A stretch of 19,813 nucleotides of DNA from Microcaldota archaeon. Lineage in GTDB: Archaea; Micrarchaeota; Micrarchaeia; Micrarchaeales; CABMGC01. This document shows positions 7,137 to 14,945 of the stretch, in pieces; the first letter of the stretch is position 1, and each line of letters begins with the position of its first letter. The notes below the pieces were generated by a model. That model saw only the letters and a program-made list of their open reading frames with translations. It ran no database searches and had not been told where the DNA came from. Made by a program: the position numbers and the translations under genes. The stretch is from NCBI GenBank assembly GCA_021845465.1, contig JAKBRL010000019.1, positions 1-19,813 of the forward strand, read 5' to 3'.

Positions 7137-7236
7137 TGCAGGGAGAGAGATTTGTTCAAATGTTTATTGAACTCTCGTAGGCCTAAGCCAACGGATCTTG
7201 AGTCCGCCGCATTTGACCAGGCTCTGCCATCCCTGC
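7137..7236 (-). tRNA. tRNA-Leu(CAA) with a T-loop intron
   Basis: On the minus strand a complete type II tRNA folds once a 15-base intron is removed. The acceptor GCAGGGA pairs fully with TCCCTGC and the discriminator is A. The D arm GCAG/ATGC has the usual AGCCTGGTCAA loop. The anticodon stem is GCGGA/TCCGT with loop CTCAAGA, so the anticodon is CAA (7198-7200), reading UUG leucine codons. The variable arm is long, with a GGC/GCC stem, as expected for leucine. The T stem GAGAG/CTCTC has a mature loop TTCAAAT. CCA is not encoded. The span is 100 bases, 85 after splicing. A TATA box lies about 29 bases upstream. The C39-like gene follows 21 bases downstream on the same strand, and rtcB is transcribed away on the other side. 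Confidence 0.93.
7152..7166 (-). other. 15-nt BHB intron at tRNA position 58/59
   Basis: Read on the minus strand, exon GTTC (the last T-stem G plus TTC) pairs with intron GAAC to form the 4-bp central helix. Three-base bulges AAT and AAA lie on either side, closed by GAGA/TCTC. This is a canonical bulge-helix-bulge, the substrate of archaeal splicing endonuclease. Cutting after the second base of each bulge removes TAAACATTTGAACAA and restores a standard TTCAAAT T-loop. Introns outside the anticodon loop are known in some archaea but are uncommon. Confidence 0.9.
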
Positions 7237-7259
7237 AACATCTATAAGTTTTGTCGCAC

Positions 7260-7270
7260 CATATATAAAA
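7260..7270 (-). promoter_or_regulatory. TATA box of tRNA-Leu (and probably the C39-like gene)
   Basis: On the minus strand CTTTTTATATATGG is centred about 29 bases upstream of the first tRNA base, the usual archaeal spacing. No other TATA element lies in the 21 bases between the tRNA and the C39-like gene, which suggests one transcript for both. Confidence 0.7.
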
Positions 7271-7387
7271 AGGGTACGTTGATTCAACTACCATATATTA
7301 CATTACCCCATATATATTACTTTCTATTTGGCAAATGCACTTATAACGACAGATGATACACGATATTATTGAAGATGGTTTTTATTT

Positions 7388-8881
7388 ATGGAAAACGGGA
7401 AAAAGGAATTTGTGGGACCGAGGCGAGGATTAGACAAAAATGTAAAGATAGAGAGGATATCTGAGACAAAATTTGTAATAAGAAAGGAAGAAATATCGGG
7501 AATGGAGAGGGACATAGACATATACGCAAATTCCGAGATGCTTGAAAGAATGAGGATGGATAGGACATTGAGCCAGGCTTCAAATGCGGCAACTCTGCCT
7601 GGACTTGTAAGCAACATGAAGATAATGCCTGATGGTCATGAGGGATATGGTTTCCCGGTTGGGGGAGTCGAAGCCTTTGACGCTGAAGAGGGAATAATAT
7701 CTCCAGGAGCGATAGGTTTTGACATAAATTGCGGGGTTAGGCTGATAAAGACCGAACTCTCTGAAGAAGAGATAAGGAAAAATATCGGCGTTCTCTCCGA
7801 CAGGCTTTTCAGGAATGTGCCGAGCGGTGTTGGAAGCAAGATGAAGCTTGGTTTCACAGAAAAAGAGCTTGAGAGAGTTTGCGAGGAAGGCGTGCCGTTT
7901 ATAATAGATAAGGGATACGGCTCAGGAATAGACATAGAGCATACTGAAGAAAACGGTTTCATGGAAGGCGCTGACTTCTCTGAAGTAAGCAAAGATGCTA
8001 AATTAAGGGGCCTGTTCCAGCTGGGTACCTTAGGTGCTGGAAATCACTTCCTTGAGGTACAAAAAGTAGAGAAGATTTTTGATAAAGAGACTGCGAAAGG
8101 ATATGGGCTTTATCAGGGACAGGCGGTTGTAATGGTGCATACTGGATCGAGAGGATTTGGGCATCAGATATGCAGCGATTATCTAAGGATACTTGTAGAA
8201 TACCAATCAAAACTGAATATTAAATTGAAAGATCCGGAATTAAGTTATGCCAGGATAGGAAGCCGAGAAGCTGATAGTTATCTTGGAGCTATGAAATGCG
8301 CTGTGAATTATGCCTTTACCAACAGGCAGATTATAATGTCATCTATAATGAAGAGCTTTGAGGAGGTGTTTGGCAAAAGCTCTGACAGCCTTGGAATGGA
8401 GCTTCTTTATGACGTCTCGCACAACATAGCCAAACTTGAAGAGCATTCTATAAACGGTCTTAGAAAAAAGGTTTATGTCCATAGGAAGGGAGCCACAAGG
8501 GCATTCCCTAAAGGTCATCGGGATCTGCCTAAGGCATATAGGAGACTTGGTCAGCCGGTGCTTATACCTGGAAGCATGACTACCGGAAGTTACATTCTTG
8601 TTGGTACAGAAGGTGCTATGGAGGAGACGCTGGGGTCTTCATGCCACGGCGCAGGCAGAGTAATGTCCAGGCATCAGGCCATCAGGGAGATACCGGTATC
8701 CAAAACTCTTGGTGAATTGAAGAAAAAGTCAGTTGAACTTAGAATAAGAAGCATGAAGCTGGTAAGCGAGGAGGCTGAATGGGCATATAAGAACATTGAT
8801 GATGTTGTAGGAGTTGTTGAACGTGCTGGAATAGCCAAGATAGTTGCCAGGTCTGCCCCTTTAGCAGTTATAAAAGGCTGA
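7388..8881 (+). CDS. rtcB: RtcB, RNA-splicing ligase (tRNA ligase)
   Basis: Joins RNA 2',3'-cyclic-phosphate (3'-phosphate) ends to 5'-hydroxyl ends using GTP and Mn2+. In archaea this is how tRNA halves are sealed after the splicing endonuclease cuts. The 497-residue length is normal for an intein-free RtcB. Metal-site motifs are present: GFDINCGVR with D112 and C115, TLGAGNHFLEVQ, and VHTGSRGFG. The histidine that becomes guanylylated lies in SSCHGAGRVMSR (H420). The C-terminal VVGVVERAGIAKIVARSAPL is also typical. ATG 7388 begins a slightly longer N-terminus than in some homologues. The gene lies directly beside an intron-bearing tRNA-Leu, divergently transcribed, so enzyme and one of its substrates are neighbours. 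TATA-like repeats CCATATATTAC (7291) and CCATATATATTAC (7308) and a TTATAA at about 7341 precede it. Confidence 0.97.
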   Translation: MENGKKEFVGPRRGLDKNVKIERISETKFVIRKEEISGMERDIDIYANSEMLERMRMDRTLSQASNAATLPGLVSNMKIMPDGHEGYGFPVGGVEAFDAEEGIISPGAIGFDINCGVRLIKTELSEEEIRKNIGVLSDRLFRNVPSGVGSKMKLGFTEKELERVCEEGVPFIIDKGYGSGIDIEHTEENGFMEGADFSEVSKDAKLRGLFQLGTLGAGNHFLEVQKVEKIFDKETAKGYGLYQGQAVVMVHTGSRGFGHQICSDYLRILVEYQSKLNIKLKDPELSYARIGSREADSYLGAMKCAVNYAFTNRQIIMSSIMKSFEEVFGKSSDSLGMELLYDVSHNIAKLEEHSINGLRKKVYVHRKGATRAFPKGHRDLPKAYRRLGQPVLIPGSMTTGSYILVGTEGAMEETLGSSCHGAGRVMSRHQAIREIPVSKTLGELKKKSVELRIRSMKLVSEEAEWAYKNIDDVVGVVERAGIAKIVARSAPLAVIKG

Positions 8882-8927
8882 TATGTATTGCAAGAATATC
8901 CACATATGCAGATATGGAGGGTATGCC

Positions 8928-9749
8928 TCATAATTCAGTTTCTTTTAAGAATCTTTCAATTTTTAGCAGGAGGTATCTGGAATCCGGCATGTTTACTCTT
9001 GAATTAAGCCTCTCGAGAAGGGACTTTGCTTCCTTGAATTTTTTCAGCTTGACATTGTTTTTTGCAAGATAATATAATGAGTTTGAATTGCCTTTTGATA
9101 TCATATTTAATATTTTTTCGGGCTTTATTCCTGTTTTTGAGTCTACTTCAAGGGCTATCTCTGCATATTCGATTTCAGGTCCTTTTGCTATTCTACTTAG
9201 AGCATCTAAGAATTTTTTTGCTTTTTGATAATTTTTCAGTTTAAGGCAGGAAATAAATGCAAGATAAATAAGGTTTGGATCTGATGGCAGTTCAAGGCTG
9301 GGCTCTGCTATCCTTATCAGTTTGTAGAATAGAGTCTTGTATTTTGAAGTCAAGTCAAGTGAATGGTATATGTTTGAAGAATTCTCTTCCATGAAGCCTT
9401 TCCTGTTATAATCCAGGTTGTAATAGTAGGCATCTGCCAGATTTCTGTATATTGAAGCTGCACCGAACAGCACTGCAGGATTTTGCTGGACTTCTGCAGA
9501 TTTGAGCGCTTTGTCTAGGATTTTTTCAGCTTCGAGAGGATCATTGCTTTCGATAAGCATCTGGATCGCGTAGAATTTATCAGCAATGGGATTCTCCGGC
9601 ATATTGTCATTTAATAGGTTATACGCTTCGCAAAAATGGCAGAAGCCCGCATCCTTGTTAGACATTAGGATGAATGATCCACAGCAATAGCATGTAGCTG
9701 TAGGATTTGCAGTTGATGGAGTGTGATTCGTATAATTCTGTTTTTTCAT
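8928..9749 (-). CDS. Zinc-ribbon protein with helical (TPR-like) repeats, unknown function
   Basis: I do not recognise a named family. Of 273 residues, the first ~15 are polar. Then C20/C23 (CYCCG) and C37/C40 (CHFC), 14 residues apart, look like a small zinc ribbon. From about residue 50 the protein is almost wholly helical, with paired amphipathic helices (PLEAEKILDKALKSA, NYQKAKKFLDALSRIAK, KFKEAKSLLERL) spaced like TPR units, which usually make protein-protein contacts. There is no membrane segment or signal peptide. ATG 9749 is the start. The gene converges with rtcB, with 46 bases between stops, and is divergent from the HTH-like gene at 9860. It is possibly a scaffold or adaptor protein; the real role is open. 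Confidence 0.7.
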   Translation of the reverse strand: MKKQNYTNHTPSTANPTATCYCCGSFILMSNKDAGFCHFCEAYNLLNDNMPENPIADKFYAIQMLIESNDPLEAEKILDKALKSAEVQQNPAVLFGAASIYRNLADAYYYNLDYNRKGFMEENSSNIYHSLDLTSKYKTLFYKLIRIAEPSLELPSDPNLIYLAFISCLKLKNYQKAKKFLDALSRIAKGPEIEYAEIALEVDSKTGIKPEKILNMISKGNSNSLYYLAKNNVKLKKFKEAKSLLERLNSRVNMPDSRYLLLKIERFLKETEL

Positions 9750-9828
9750 GAATTCAGTTGGATTGATGTAATTTTAGCCTTTTCGCTGAATTTATGTTAC
9801 TCTTTTGTAAATGAAACATTTCAAAACC

Positions 9829-9837
9829 AATAAATAT
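9829..9837 (+). promoter_or_regulatory. TATA box for the gene starting at GTG 9860
   Basis: AATAAATAT is centred about 27 bases before the GTG at 9860, so transcription would begin at or next to that codon. This supports a leaderless start there over the internal ATG at 9902. Confidence 0.55.
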
Positions 9838-9859
9838 CTGGAATGGTTGTTAATAAACG

Positions 9860-10660
9860 GTGTTTGGCTTGTCGCAAAATGCAAGTAGGTTAGAAAGGAG
9901 GATGATTTTTACTCCTGAGAAAACAAGAGTGTCTGAAGAAAAAGGAGAGGTGCATGGAAGGCTTGCCTTGTTTCTTGAAAAAGCTGAGAATGCGGGAAAG
10001 AGTTGTAGGGAGATTACAATTGGCAATGTATTCAGCAATATCATGACATCTCAAGGAAGTAACTTTGGAAATCTTGCAAAGACCACAGGATTAAAAATTG
10101 ATGAGATGAGATATATCTTTGCAGGAATATTCAGAAGAGGGGAGAGGGAAACTGAAATGCTGAAGAGGATAGCGCGAGCGCTTGGCACAAATCTTGAAGA
10201 AATAGAGAAAAAGGCTGACACTGTTAATCCCAATTGGAATGCTGGAATAGCAGTGCTTATAAATAAGCTGGAAACTGTTGTAAATGTTGAACCTGAAGCA
10301 TTTAGATTCCCCATAAATACAGGATTAGGAGTGAGATATTCTAGGGAATCAAGAACAGTCAATAGGGAGCTCCTTTCTGAGATAAGCCATGTTTCAAAAC
10401 CCTATATAGTGATTTTGGAACATCTTTTAATGCCAAACGAATTTCTGGATCATAATCTTTATAAATTGGGAGTAGTTCTGAATAATACAGGAGAGGGATT
10501 TAGGACATTGGGTAATATTATAAGCGATAATATAGGAGGAATTAGGGATAATGAGAACATAAGGTCATTTTTAAATAGGGCAAAAGAATTTATAGAAAAG
10601 AGTAGGAATCCTGAACCATGTTTCTTCCGCAATTTGAGAAAACATGGAAGAAAGAGGTAA
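9860..10660 (+). CDS. HTH-like DNA-binding candidate, lineage-specific
   Basis: A 266-residue protein of no family I can name. Residues about 68-118 look like a divergent XRE-type helix-turn-helix (NFGNLAKTTGLKIDEMRYI, then LKRIARALGTNLEEIEKKA). The remainder is mixed helix with a basic tail (FRNLRKHGRKR). There are no membrane segments. GTG 9860 is favoured because a TATA box lies 27 bases upstream. ATG 9902 is preceded immediately by AGGAGG with no spacing, so that Shine-Dalgarno-like run probably does not serve it. The gene stands alone, divergent from the zinc-ribbon gene and convergent with fibrillarin. It is probably a transcription regulator; the HTH call is moderate. Confidence 0.68.
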   Translation: MFGLSQNASRLERRMIFTPEKTRVSEEKGEVHGRLALFLEKAENAGKSCREITIGNVFSNIMTSQGSNFGNLAKTTGLKIDEMRYIFAGIFRRGERETEMLKRIARALGTNLEEIEKKADTVNPNWNAGIAVLINKLETVVNVEPEAFRFPINTGLGVRYSRESRTVNRELLSEISHVSKPYIVILEHLLMPNEFLDHNLYKLGVVLNNTGEGFRTLGNIISDNIGGIRDNENIRSFLNRAKEFIEKSRNPEPCFFRNLRKHGRKR

Positions 10661-10687
10661 ACTGAAGGATTGGAAGCAATTGCCATA

Positions 10688-11347
10688 TTACTTCTTCTTG
10701 AAAACTGCGAACATATGCATTCTGTCAAAAGGCATTATATCAATAGATTCAAGAAGCTGGAACTTCGTAGAGACCTTGTTAAAGAATTCACGATAAACCT
10801 GTTTAGGCGGTTTTGATACGCTTATACTCTGGGATTTTATAGCTACGTAGGCGTATCCGCCTCTTTTCAAGAGGCCTCCGTTTAACAGCAGGAGATCTGC
10901 TTGGTCTTTAGCGGAAAGATCCTGATAAAGGATATCCACAGTGCCTACATTCTCGGCATATTCCTCGACTTTCCTTGCGTCTTTGAATATCGGAAACATA
11001 TTCTCCCGCTTCTCGCATACATCCAACAATTGGCGCATGTTCCTTTCCGAGAATTCCACGCAGTAGAGGCTTCCTTCGCTTTTTATTATATCGCTTATAT
11101 GACTGCACGTAGTTCCGGTGGCAGCACCAAGATACAGCACATTTGAACCTTCGCGAATTTCCATGTTTTTCATGGATTTGAGTATTGATGCGGCTAGCTT
11201 GCTACGGTAAGGATTCCATGTCCTATACTCTCTGTCTTCTGCGGATATGAGGTCTTCATCGTAGACCTTGATGCCTCTGGCTAGATTCTCTGTGGCAAGT
11301 TTTCCGTTTATGCGGTATACTCCGTTGAATATCTCTCTTATCTCCAT
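10688..11347 (-). CDS. flpA: Fibrillarin-like rRNA/tRNA 2'-O-methyltransferase
   Basis: The methyltransferase subunit of archaeal C/D-box RNPs. Guided by small RNAs, it adds 2'-O-methyl groups to rRNA and tRNA using S-adenosylmethionine, together with Nop5 and L7Ae. The 219 residues match the usual archaeal length. Motif I is VLYLGAATGTTCSHISDI (70-87); homologues usually have GAASGTTVSHVSD. The E in CVEFS (about 98) should contact the cofactor. D143 (YQDLS) and K171 (AIKSQS) lie at catalytic positions. The usual neighbour nop5 is not beside it in this window. It is divergent from the histidine kinase gene across 51 AT-rich bases and converges with the HTH-like gene. No sign of decay. Confidence 0.94.
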   Translation of the reverse strand: MEIREIFNGVYRINGKLATENLARGIKVYDEDLISAEDREYRTWNPYRSKLAASILKSMKNMEIREGSNVLYLGAATGTTCSHISDIIKSEGSLYCVEFSERNMRQLLDVCEKRENMFPIFKDARKVEEYAENVGTVDILYQDLSAKDQADLLLLNGGLLKRGGYAYVAIKSQSISVSKPPKQVYREFFNKVSTKFQLLESIDIMPFDRMHMFAVFKKK

Positions 11348-11398
11348 GAAATACGCAGATTTATCTTTTATTATGTTATTTGTTATTTATAGATTAGT

Positions 11399-13630
11399 AT
11401 GGCTGTCTTTTCTGAAAAGATGATAGGCAAGGCAATAGAGATATGCAAGGAGCCTTATACCACTTCTGAACTTATAGAAAATTTTGAAGATGCATCTAAA
11501 GAATGCACTGGAGCAGTAAAGACCATAATAAAGGAAGTTGGAGACTCCTCGGAAAAGATAGGCAGGTCAGAGGAGACAGTCCTTAATTCCAAAAAGCCTT
11601 ATGTTGATAATAGGCTAAACAGTTATTCCGGATTTGTAGAGCTTATAGAGTATTTCAGGAAAGGATTCAGGAGTTGTCTTATAGTTCCAATAAGCACTGA
11701 GAAGAATAATTTTGGGGTGCTTACAGTGCTTTCGGACAAAGAGGAATTCTTTAGCAAGGACCATATACAGGGCATTTCTACTGCTGCGAGAATAGTAGGA
11801 AGGGAGATAGAATTCAGAAAAGAGAAGGAGAAAGCAGAGAGCTTTGAAAGATATTTTAATACAGTATTTGATAGCGATTTTGCACAGGTCATAGTTGACA
11901 ATAAGGGAGAGGTATTGAAGGCAAACAGAAAAGCCATAAATGGGCTCAGCTTTGTCTCTGAAAATCTCGAAAAGATGGAAATTGGGAATTTCTTCAGAAA
12001 AGTTGTAGATATAGAAAAGATAGTTGCTTCCGAAAAACCTTTAGAGGTTGAAGAGCCGGAAAGTAAGAAAGTATACAGAATTTTGGCAAAGCGCATAGAC
12101 GAGAATCTTAGCTGCATTTCCCTGTACGATATAACAGAACTTAGGAATTTGGAGGATAAATCTGAACTTCCGGATAAAAGCAATGATGAGGCATTTATGC
12201 TTCTTGACAATAATATGAAGATAAGATGGGTGGGAGGAAACTCTGAAGTGCTTAGAACGGATCCGATTAATCTGATAGGGAGGGGGATAAATAGCATCAT
12301 ATTTGAGAAGGATTTGGAAGCATTCGGTAATAGTTTTGGCACTGGCGGAAGCGGGAGGTACAATGGCTATGTTAAATTTCTGCTTGGAGGAGGGATGGAA
12401 AGCAGGATGAATCTGGAGATAGGCAGGGCCAAGCATGGATTATATGCGGTTATTTCCAGAAGTCCGAGCAGATATATAGAAAACCTCGAGAGGGACATTG
12501 AACAGATTATAGAGCTCTCTCCTGAACTTGTAATGGTTGTAGACGATGAAGGTTTTGTAAGAAAAGCTAACAAGAATGCACAGAAGCTGCTTAAGTATGG
12601 CAATGATGAATTGTTAGGAATACCTTTGACGAAGCTCTTTCCTGACAGCGATAATGTCGATAGGATGAGCGCTGCTTTGGGGCTTGTGAAAGAAAGAGGA
12701 GTTCTTACAGATGTGTATGCAACAATGATTGCAAAGGATGGCAGCTTTATAAAGTTCACACAGAGTATAAAAACCCTTGTTGATATGGAGGGCAGGCTGG
12801 AAGGATATCTGATCATAGGAAGGGAGCTGAACACCAAGATGATGATGGAAGAGATGAGGAGCAAGCTTGAGGAAATAACAAGGCATGCCGAAAAGATGAA
12901 GCAGGAAAGCGACCTTAAGACACAGTTTATCTTCAATGTCTCGCATGAACTCAAGACACCTATAACCAATATAAATGGATATGCAAGACTGCTTATTGAG
13001 GGAGTTCAGGGAGAGCTTACACCTGAACAGAAAGAGGGTGTCAATACAATAATAACAGAGAATGACAGGCTTATGCAATTGATACAGCAGATACTGGATG
13101 TGGCAAAGCTTGAGGCTGGAAAGATAAAGCTTGATTGGCAGGAAGTAGACCTTAATGCCATAAAGGAGAATGCAAGCATAAAATCTCTTGAGGAGATGGT
13201 GAAGGCGAAGGGACTAGATTATAATTTTATTATAGATTATAGCGTTCCGAAGATAGAGGCAGACCCGAACCGGCTCATACAGGTATTTGTTAATCTGATA
13301 GTTAACGCATATAAATTTACTGAGAAAGGAGGCATAACAATAAAGGCATTCAGGAAGGGTAAGAACATCAAGGTGGAAGTGAGGGATACTGGAATAGGAA
13401 TAAGCCCTGATGACAGAAACAAGCTATTCAGGAGATTTTATCAACTGCAGAAAAGGGGGCTTACAAAACAGGAAGGATCCGGGACAGGATTGGGTCTATC
13501 TATAGTAAAAGAGATAGTGACTCTGCATGGAGGAAGGGTCGGGGTAGACAAAGAGACTGCAGTTGGCAAAGGGAGCATTTTCTTCTTTACACTGCCCATA
13601 AACAGGAAGAGCAAGAAAGATAAAAAATAG
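11399..13630 (+). CDS. Sensor histidine kinase with GAF and PAS domains, soluble
   Basis: A 743-residue multi-domain kinase. Residues about 1-145 resemble a GAF domain (SCLIVPIST, FGVLTVLSD, FFSKDHIQGISTAA). Three PAS-like units follow at about 150-255, 265-365 and 375-490; the last is the clearest (SPELVMVVDDEGFVRKANKNAQ). A short coiled region leads to the HisKA dimerisation helix with phospho-acceptor H516 (NVSHELKTPITNI). The ATPase domain has the N box (NLIVNAYKF), G1 (VRDTGIGIS), F box (LFRRFYQ) and G2 (GSGTGLGLSIVKEI). No membrane segments are present, so it should sense a cytoplasmic signal. ATG 11399 lacks a Shine-Dalgarno and has TATA-like sequence about 25 bases upstream, suggesting a leaderless message. 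The nearest response regulator is at 14946, one gene away, and is the likely partner. Confidence 0.93.
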   Translation: MAVFSEKMIGKAIEICKEPYTTSELIENFEDASKECTGAVKTIIKEVGDSSEKIGRSEETVLNSKKPYVDNRLNSYSGFVELIEYFRKGFRSCLIVPISTEKNNFGVLTVLSDKEEFFSKDHIQGISTAARIVGREIEFRKEKEKAESFERYFNTVFDSDFAQVIVDNKGEVLKANRKAINGLSFVSENLEKMEIGNFFRKVVDIEKIVASEKPLEVEEPESKKVYRILAKRIDENLSCISLYDITELRNLEDKSELPDKSNDEAFMLLDNNMKIRWVGGNSEVLRTDPINLIGRGINSIIFEKDLEAFGNSFGTGGSGRYNGYVKFLLGGGMESRMNLEIGRAKHGLYAVISRSPSRYIENLERDIEQIIELSPELVMVVDDEGFVRKANKNAQKLLKYGNDELLGIPLTKLFPDSDNVDRMSAALGLVKERGVLTDVYATMIAKDGSFIKFTQSIKTLVDMEGRLEGYLIIGRELNTKMMMEEMRSKLEEITRHAEKMKQESDLKTQFIFNVSHELKTPITNINGYARLLIEGVQGELTPEQKEGVNTIITENDRLMQLIQQILDVAKLEAGKIKLDWQEVDLNAIKENASIKSLEEMVKAKGLDYNFIIDYSVPKIEADPNRLIQVFVNLIVNAYKFTEKGGITIKAFRKGKNIKVEVRDTGIGISPDDRNKLFRRFYQLQKRGLTKQEGSGTGLGLSIVKEIVTLHGGRVGVDKETAVGKGSIFFFTLPINRKSKKDKK

Positions 13631-13696
13631 AATTGAATGGAGAGTTTCTATTTCTTTACATTGATGAGATGCTTTGACTTGGAAGAATAGGAGAGG

Positions 13697-14794
13697 TCAA
13701 GGCATATATGCCTTGCACTGGCCTGTTAGAGAATTCTGGAAGTTGTACGTTTTTTGCAGCGAGGTTTGGTTTTGCCCTTCGAAAATTCCGGTGAATTTCT
13801 GGTTTGTTATTGTAGTGGTTGCAGGATCCAGATTAAAGCTCACTGCTACTCCTTGAAGATTTTTCATAGCCACTTCTGGAGAATAAGTCACAAGATAATT
13901 GTTTTTTGATATTATAGATGCATTTAAGATAAGTCCGGTTGGAGTTGCCTGGCTGGCATTCTGGAAATCTAAAGGGCCTGTGGGAGACTGATGCACATAC
14001 TCCAGAAGGCTGGTGTTATACTCTGGGGCAGTGCATGACTTACTTTCAGCATACAGGATGATATAATTCTTCATCAATGAACCTATGTTAGTGTAGTTGA
14101 GGATGGTCGATATGTTTTGTATGGGAGATGAAGCTGGTGGAGTTGGTTTTGATTGCTGCCCATTGCCAGAAGAGGCGGTTGCAGATGTTGACGCTGGCGG
14201 TGAGGCAGGCTTACTGCTGTTCTGTTGTGTTGATGATGGAGTTGTAGTGGTTGGAGGGGTTGGAAGCGAAGCTATGCCGGTTATATTGGAGTAAAACGAT
14301 GCAGGACTGCTTATTACTATGGAGGGACTTGTCTTTATTTTGTACAATGAAGGGATAGGTATAAGCTCTATTTTTGATATGGTGTTTGTAGCCGAGAGGA
14401 GTATTATTCCAAGATTTGCAGTGGATGAGAGAGATGTACTGAAGTTTACCTGTTCTCCGTTGTATGCAATAAATTGGGATACAGGGCTTGTTAGGACAGG
14501 AACCTCACTGACGTATATGGTAGCATAAGACTTGGTCGAATTCTTCAGGAATATTGAAAAGTAGGGGCTATTCCCATTTAGCCTGAAGTATGAGCTTTTT
14601 CCCACAGCTAGAGAGATGGTCTGATTTGAGGAAAGGGTCGGAATTCCGTGCCAAGTTAATGCAATATATGCAATTATTGCTATCACTATTACTGCAAGAA
14701 GTATTGTTGTTGCTGTCCTATAGAGATTTTTACGGCCTGGCTGCTGCCTTGTTACTGTAATTGATGGTCCTTTGGCTTCCTCTTGGGTTTTCAT
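13697..14794 (-). CDS. Membrane-anchored, sequon-rich surface protein
   Basis: A 365-residue protein of unknown family. A short basic cytoplasmic tail is followed by one hydrophobic helix at about 27-48 (TILLAVIVIAIIAYIAL) that should anchor it with the C-terminus outside. The outer part has two beta-rich halves joined by a linker rich in Pro, Ser and Thr (about residues 180-225). I count 11 N-glycosylation sequons (NQT, NST, NFS, NIT, NSS, NIS, NYT, NTS, NAS twice, NQT). The two cysteines outside, in KSCTAP and GQCKAYMP, could form a disulfide. It is probably a surface glycoprotein or an extracellular sensor or adhesin. It lies between the histidine kinase and the response regulator but on the other strand. 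A TATA box 28 bases upstream of the ATG implies a leaderless transcript. Confidence 0.75.
   Translation of the reverse strand: MKTQEEAKGPSITVTRQQPGRKNLYRTATTILLAVIVIAIIAYIALTWHGIPTLSSNQTISLAVGKSSYFRLNGNSPYFSIFLKNSTKSYATIYVSEVPVLTSPVSQFIAYNGEQVNFSTSLSSTANLGIILLSATNTISKIELIPIPSLYKIKTSPSIVISSPASFYSNITGIASLPTPPTTTTPSSTQQNSSKPASPPASTSATASSGNGQQSKPTPPASSPIQNISTILNYTNIGSLMKNYIILYAESKSCTAPEYNTSLLEYVHQSPTGPLDFQNASQATPTGLILNASIISKNNYLVTYSPEVAMKNLQGVAVSFNLDPATTTITNQKFTGIFEGQNQTSLQKTYNFQNSLTGQCKAYMP
13698..13715. terminator. 18-bp perfect palindrome at the end of the surface-protein gene
   Basis: CAAGGCATATATGCCTTG is fully self-complementary and overlaps the last codons and stop of the minus-strand gene. 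It lies in the gap between two convergent genes. No strong T-tract follows. It may form a cruciform or an RNA hairpin that limits read-through, but the terminator role is a guess. Confidence 0.4.
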
Positions 14795-14817
14795 GGTTTA
14801 GCTATGAAAGAATTATA

Positions 14818-14826
14818 CTTATATAG
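14818..14826 (-). promoter_or_regulatory. TATA box of the surface-protein gene
   Basis: On the minus strand CTATATAAG is centred 28 bases before the ATG at 14794, giving a leaderless or nearly leaderless start. Confidence 0.6.
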
Positions 14827-14910
14827 ATTTCGCTTGCTGACGGAGCCGAAGATACACCATCATAACCTATTCTGAGTTTGGATTTGCTTATACAGAGAGA
14901 TGTGAGAAGG

Positions 14911-14920
14911 CATATATTAC
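14911..14920 (+). promoter_or_regulatory. TATA box of the response-regulator gene
   Basis: CATATATTAC is centred about 30 bases before ATG 14946, so the leader is at most a few bases. No Shine-Dalgarno precedes the ATG. Confidence 0.6.
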
Positions 14921-14945
14921 ATTAAGAGTATGTTTAATAGATTCC

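Noticed and set aside
7291..7320. Tandem CCATATATTAC-like repeats as an origin or operator
   Set aside because: Only two imperfect copies, both better read as TATA-like promoter sequence before rtcB.
9896..9904. AGGAGG directly before ATG 9902 as the true start of the HTH-like gene
   Set aside because: There is no spacing between the SD-like run and the ATG, and a TATA box supports a leaderless start at GTG 9860.
11623..12969. Several long minus-strand frames opposite the histidine kinase
   Set aside because: Shadows of a coding strand with strong domain evidence.
13650..13700. Possible C/D-box small RNA (TGATGA near 13662)
   Set aside because: No D or D' box follows.
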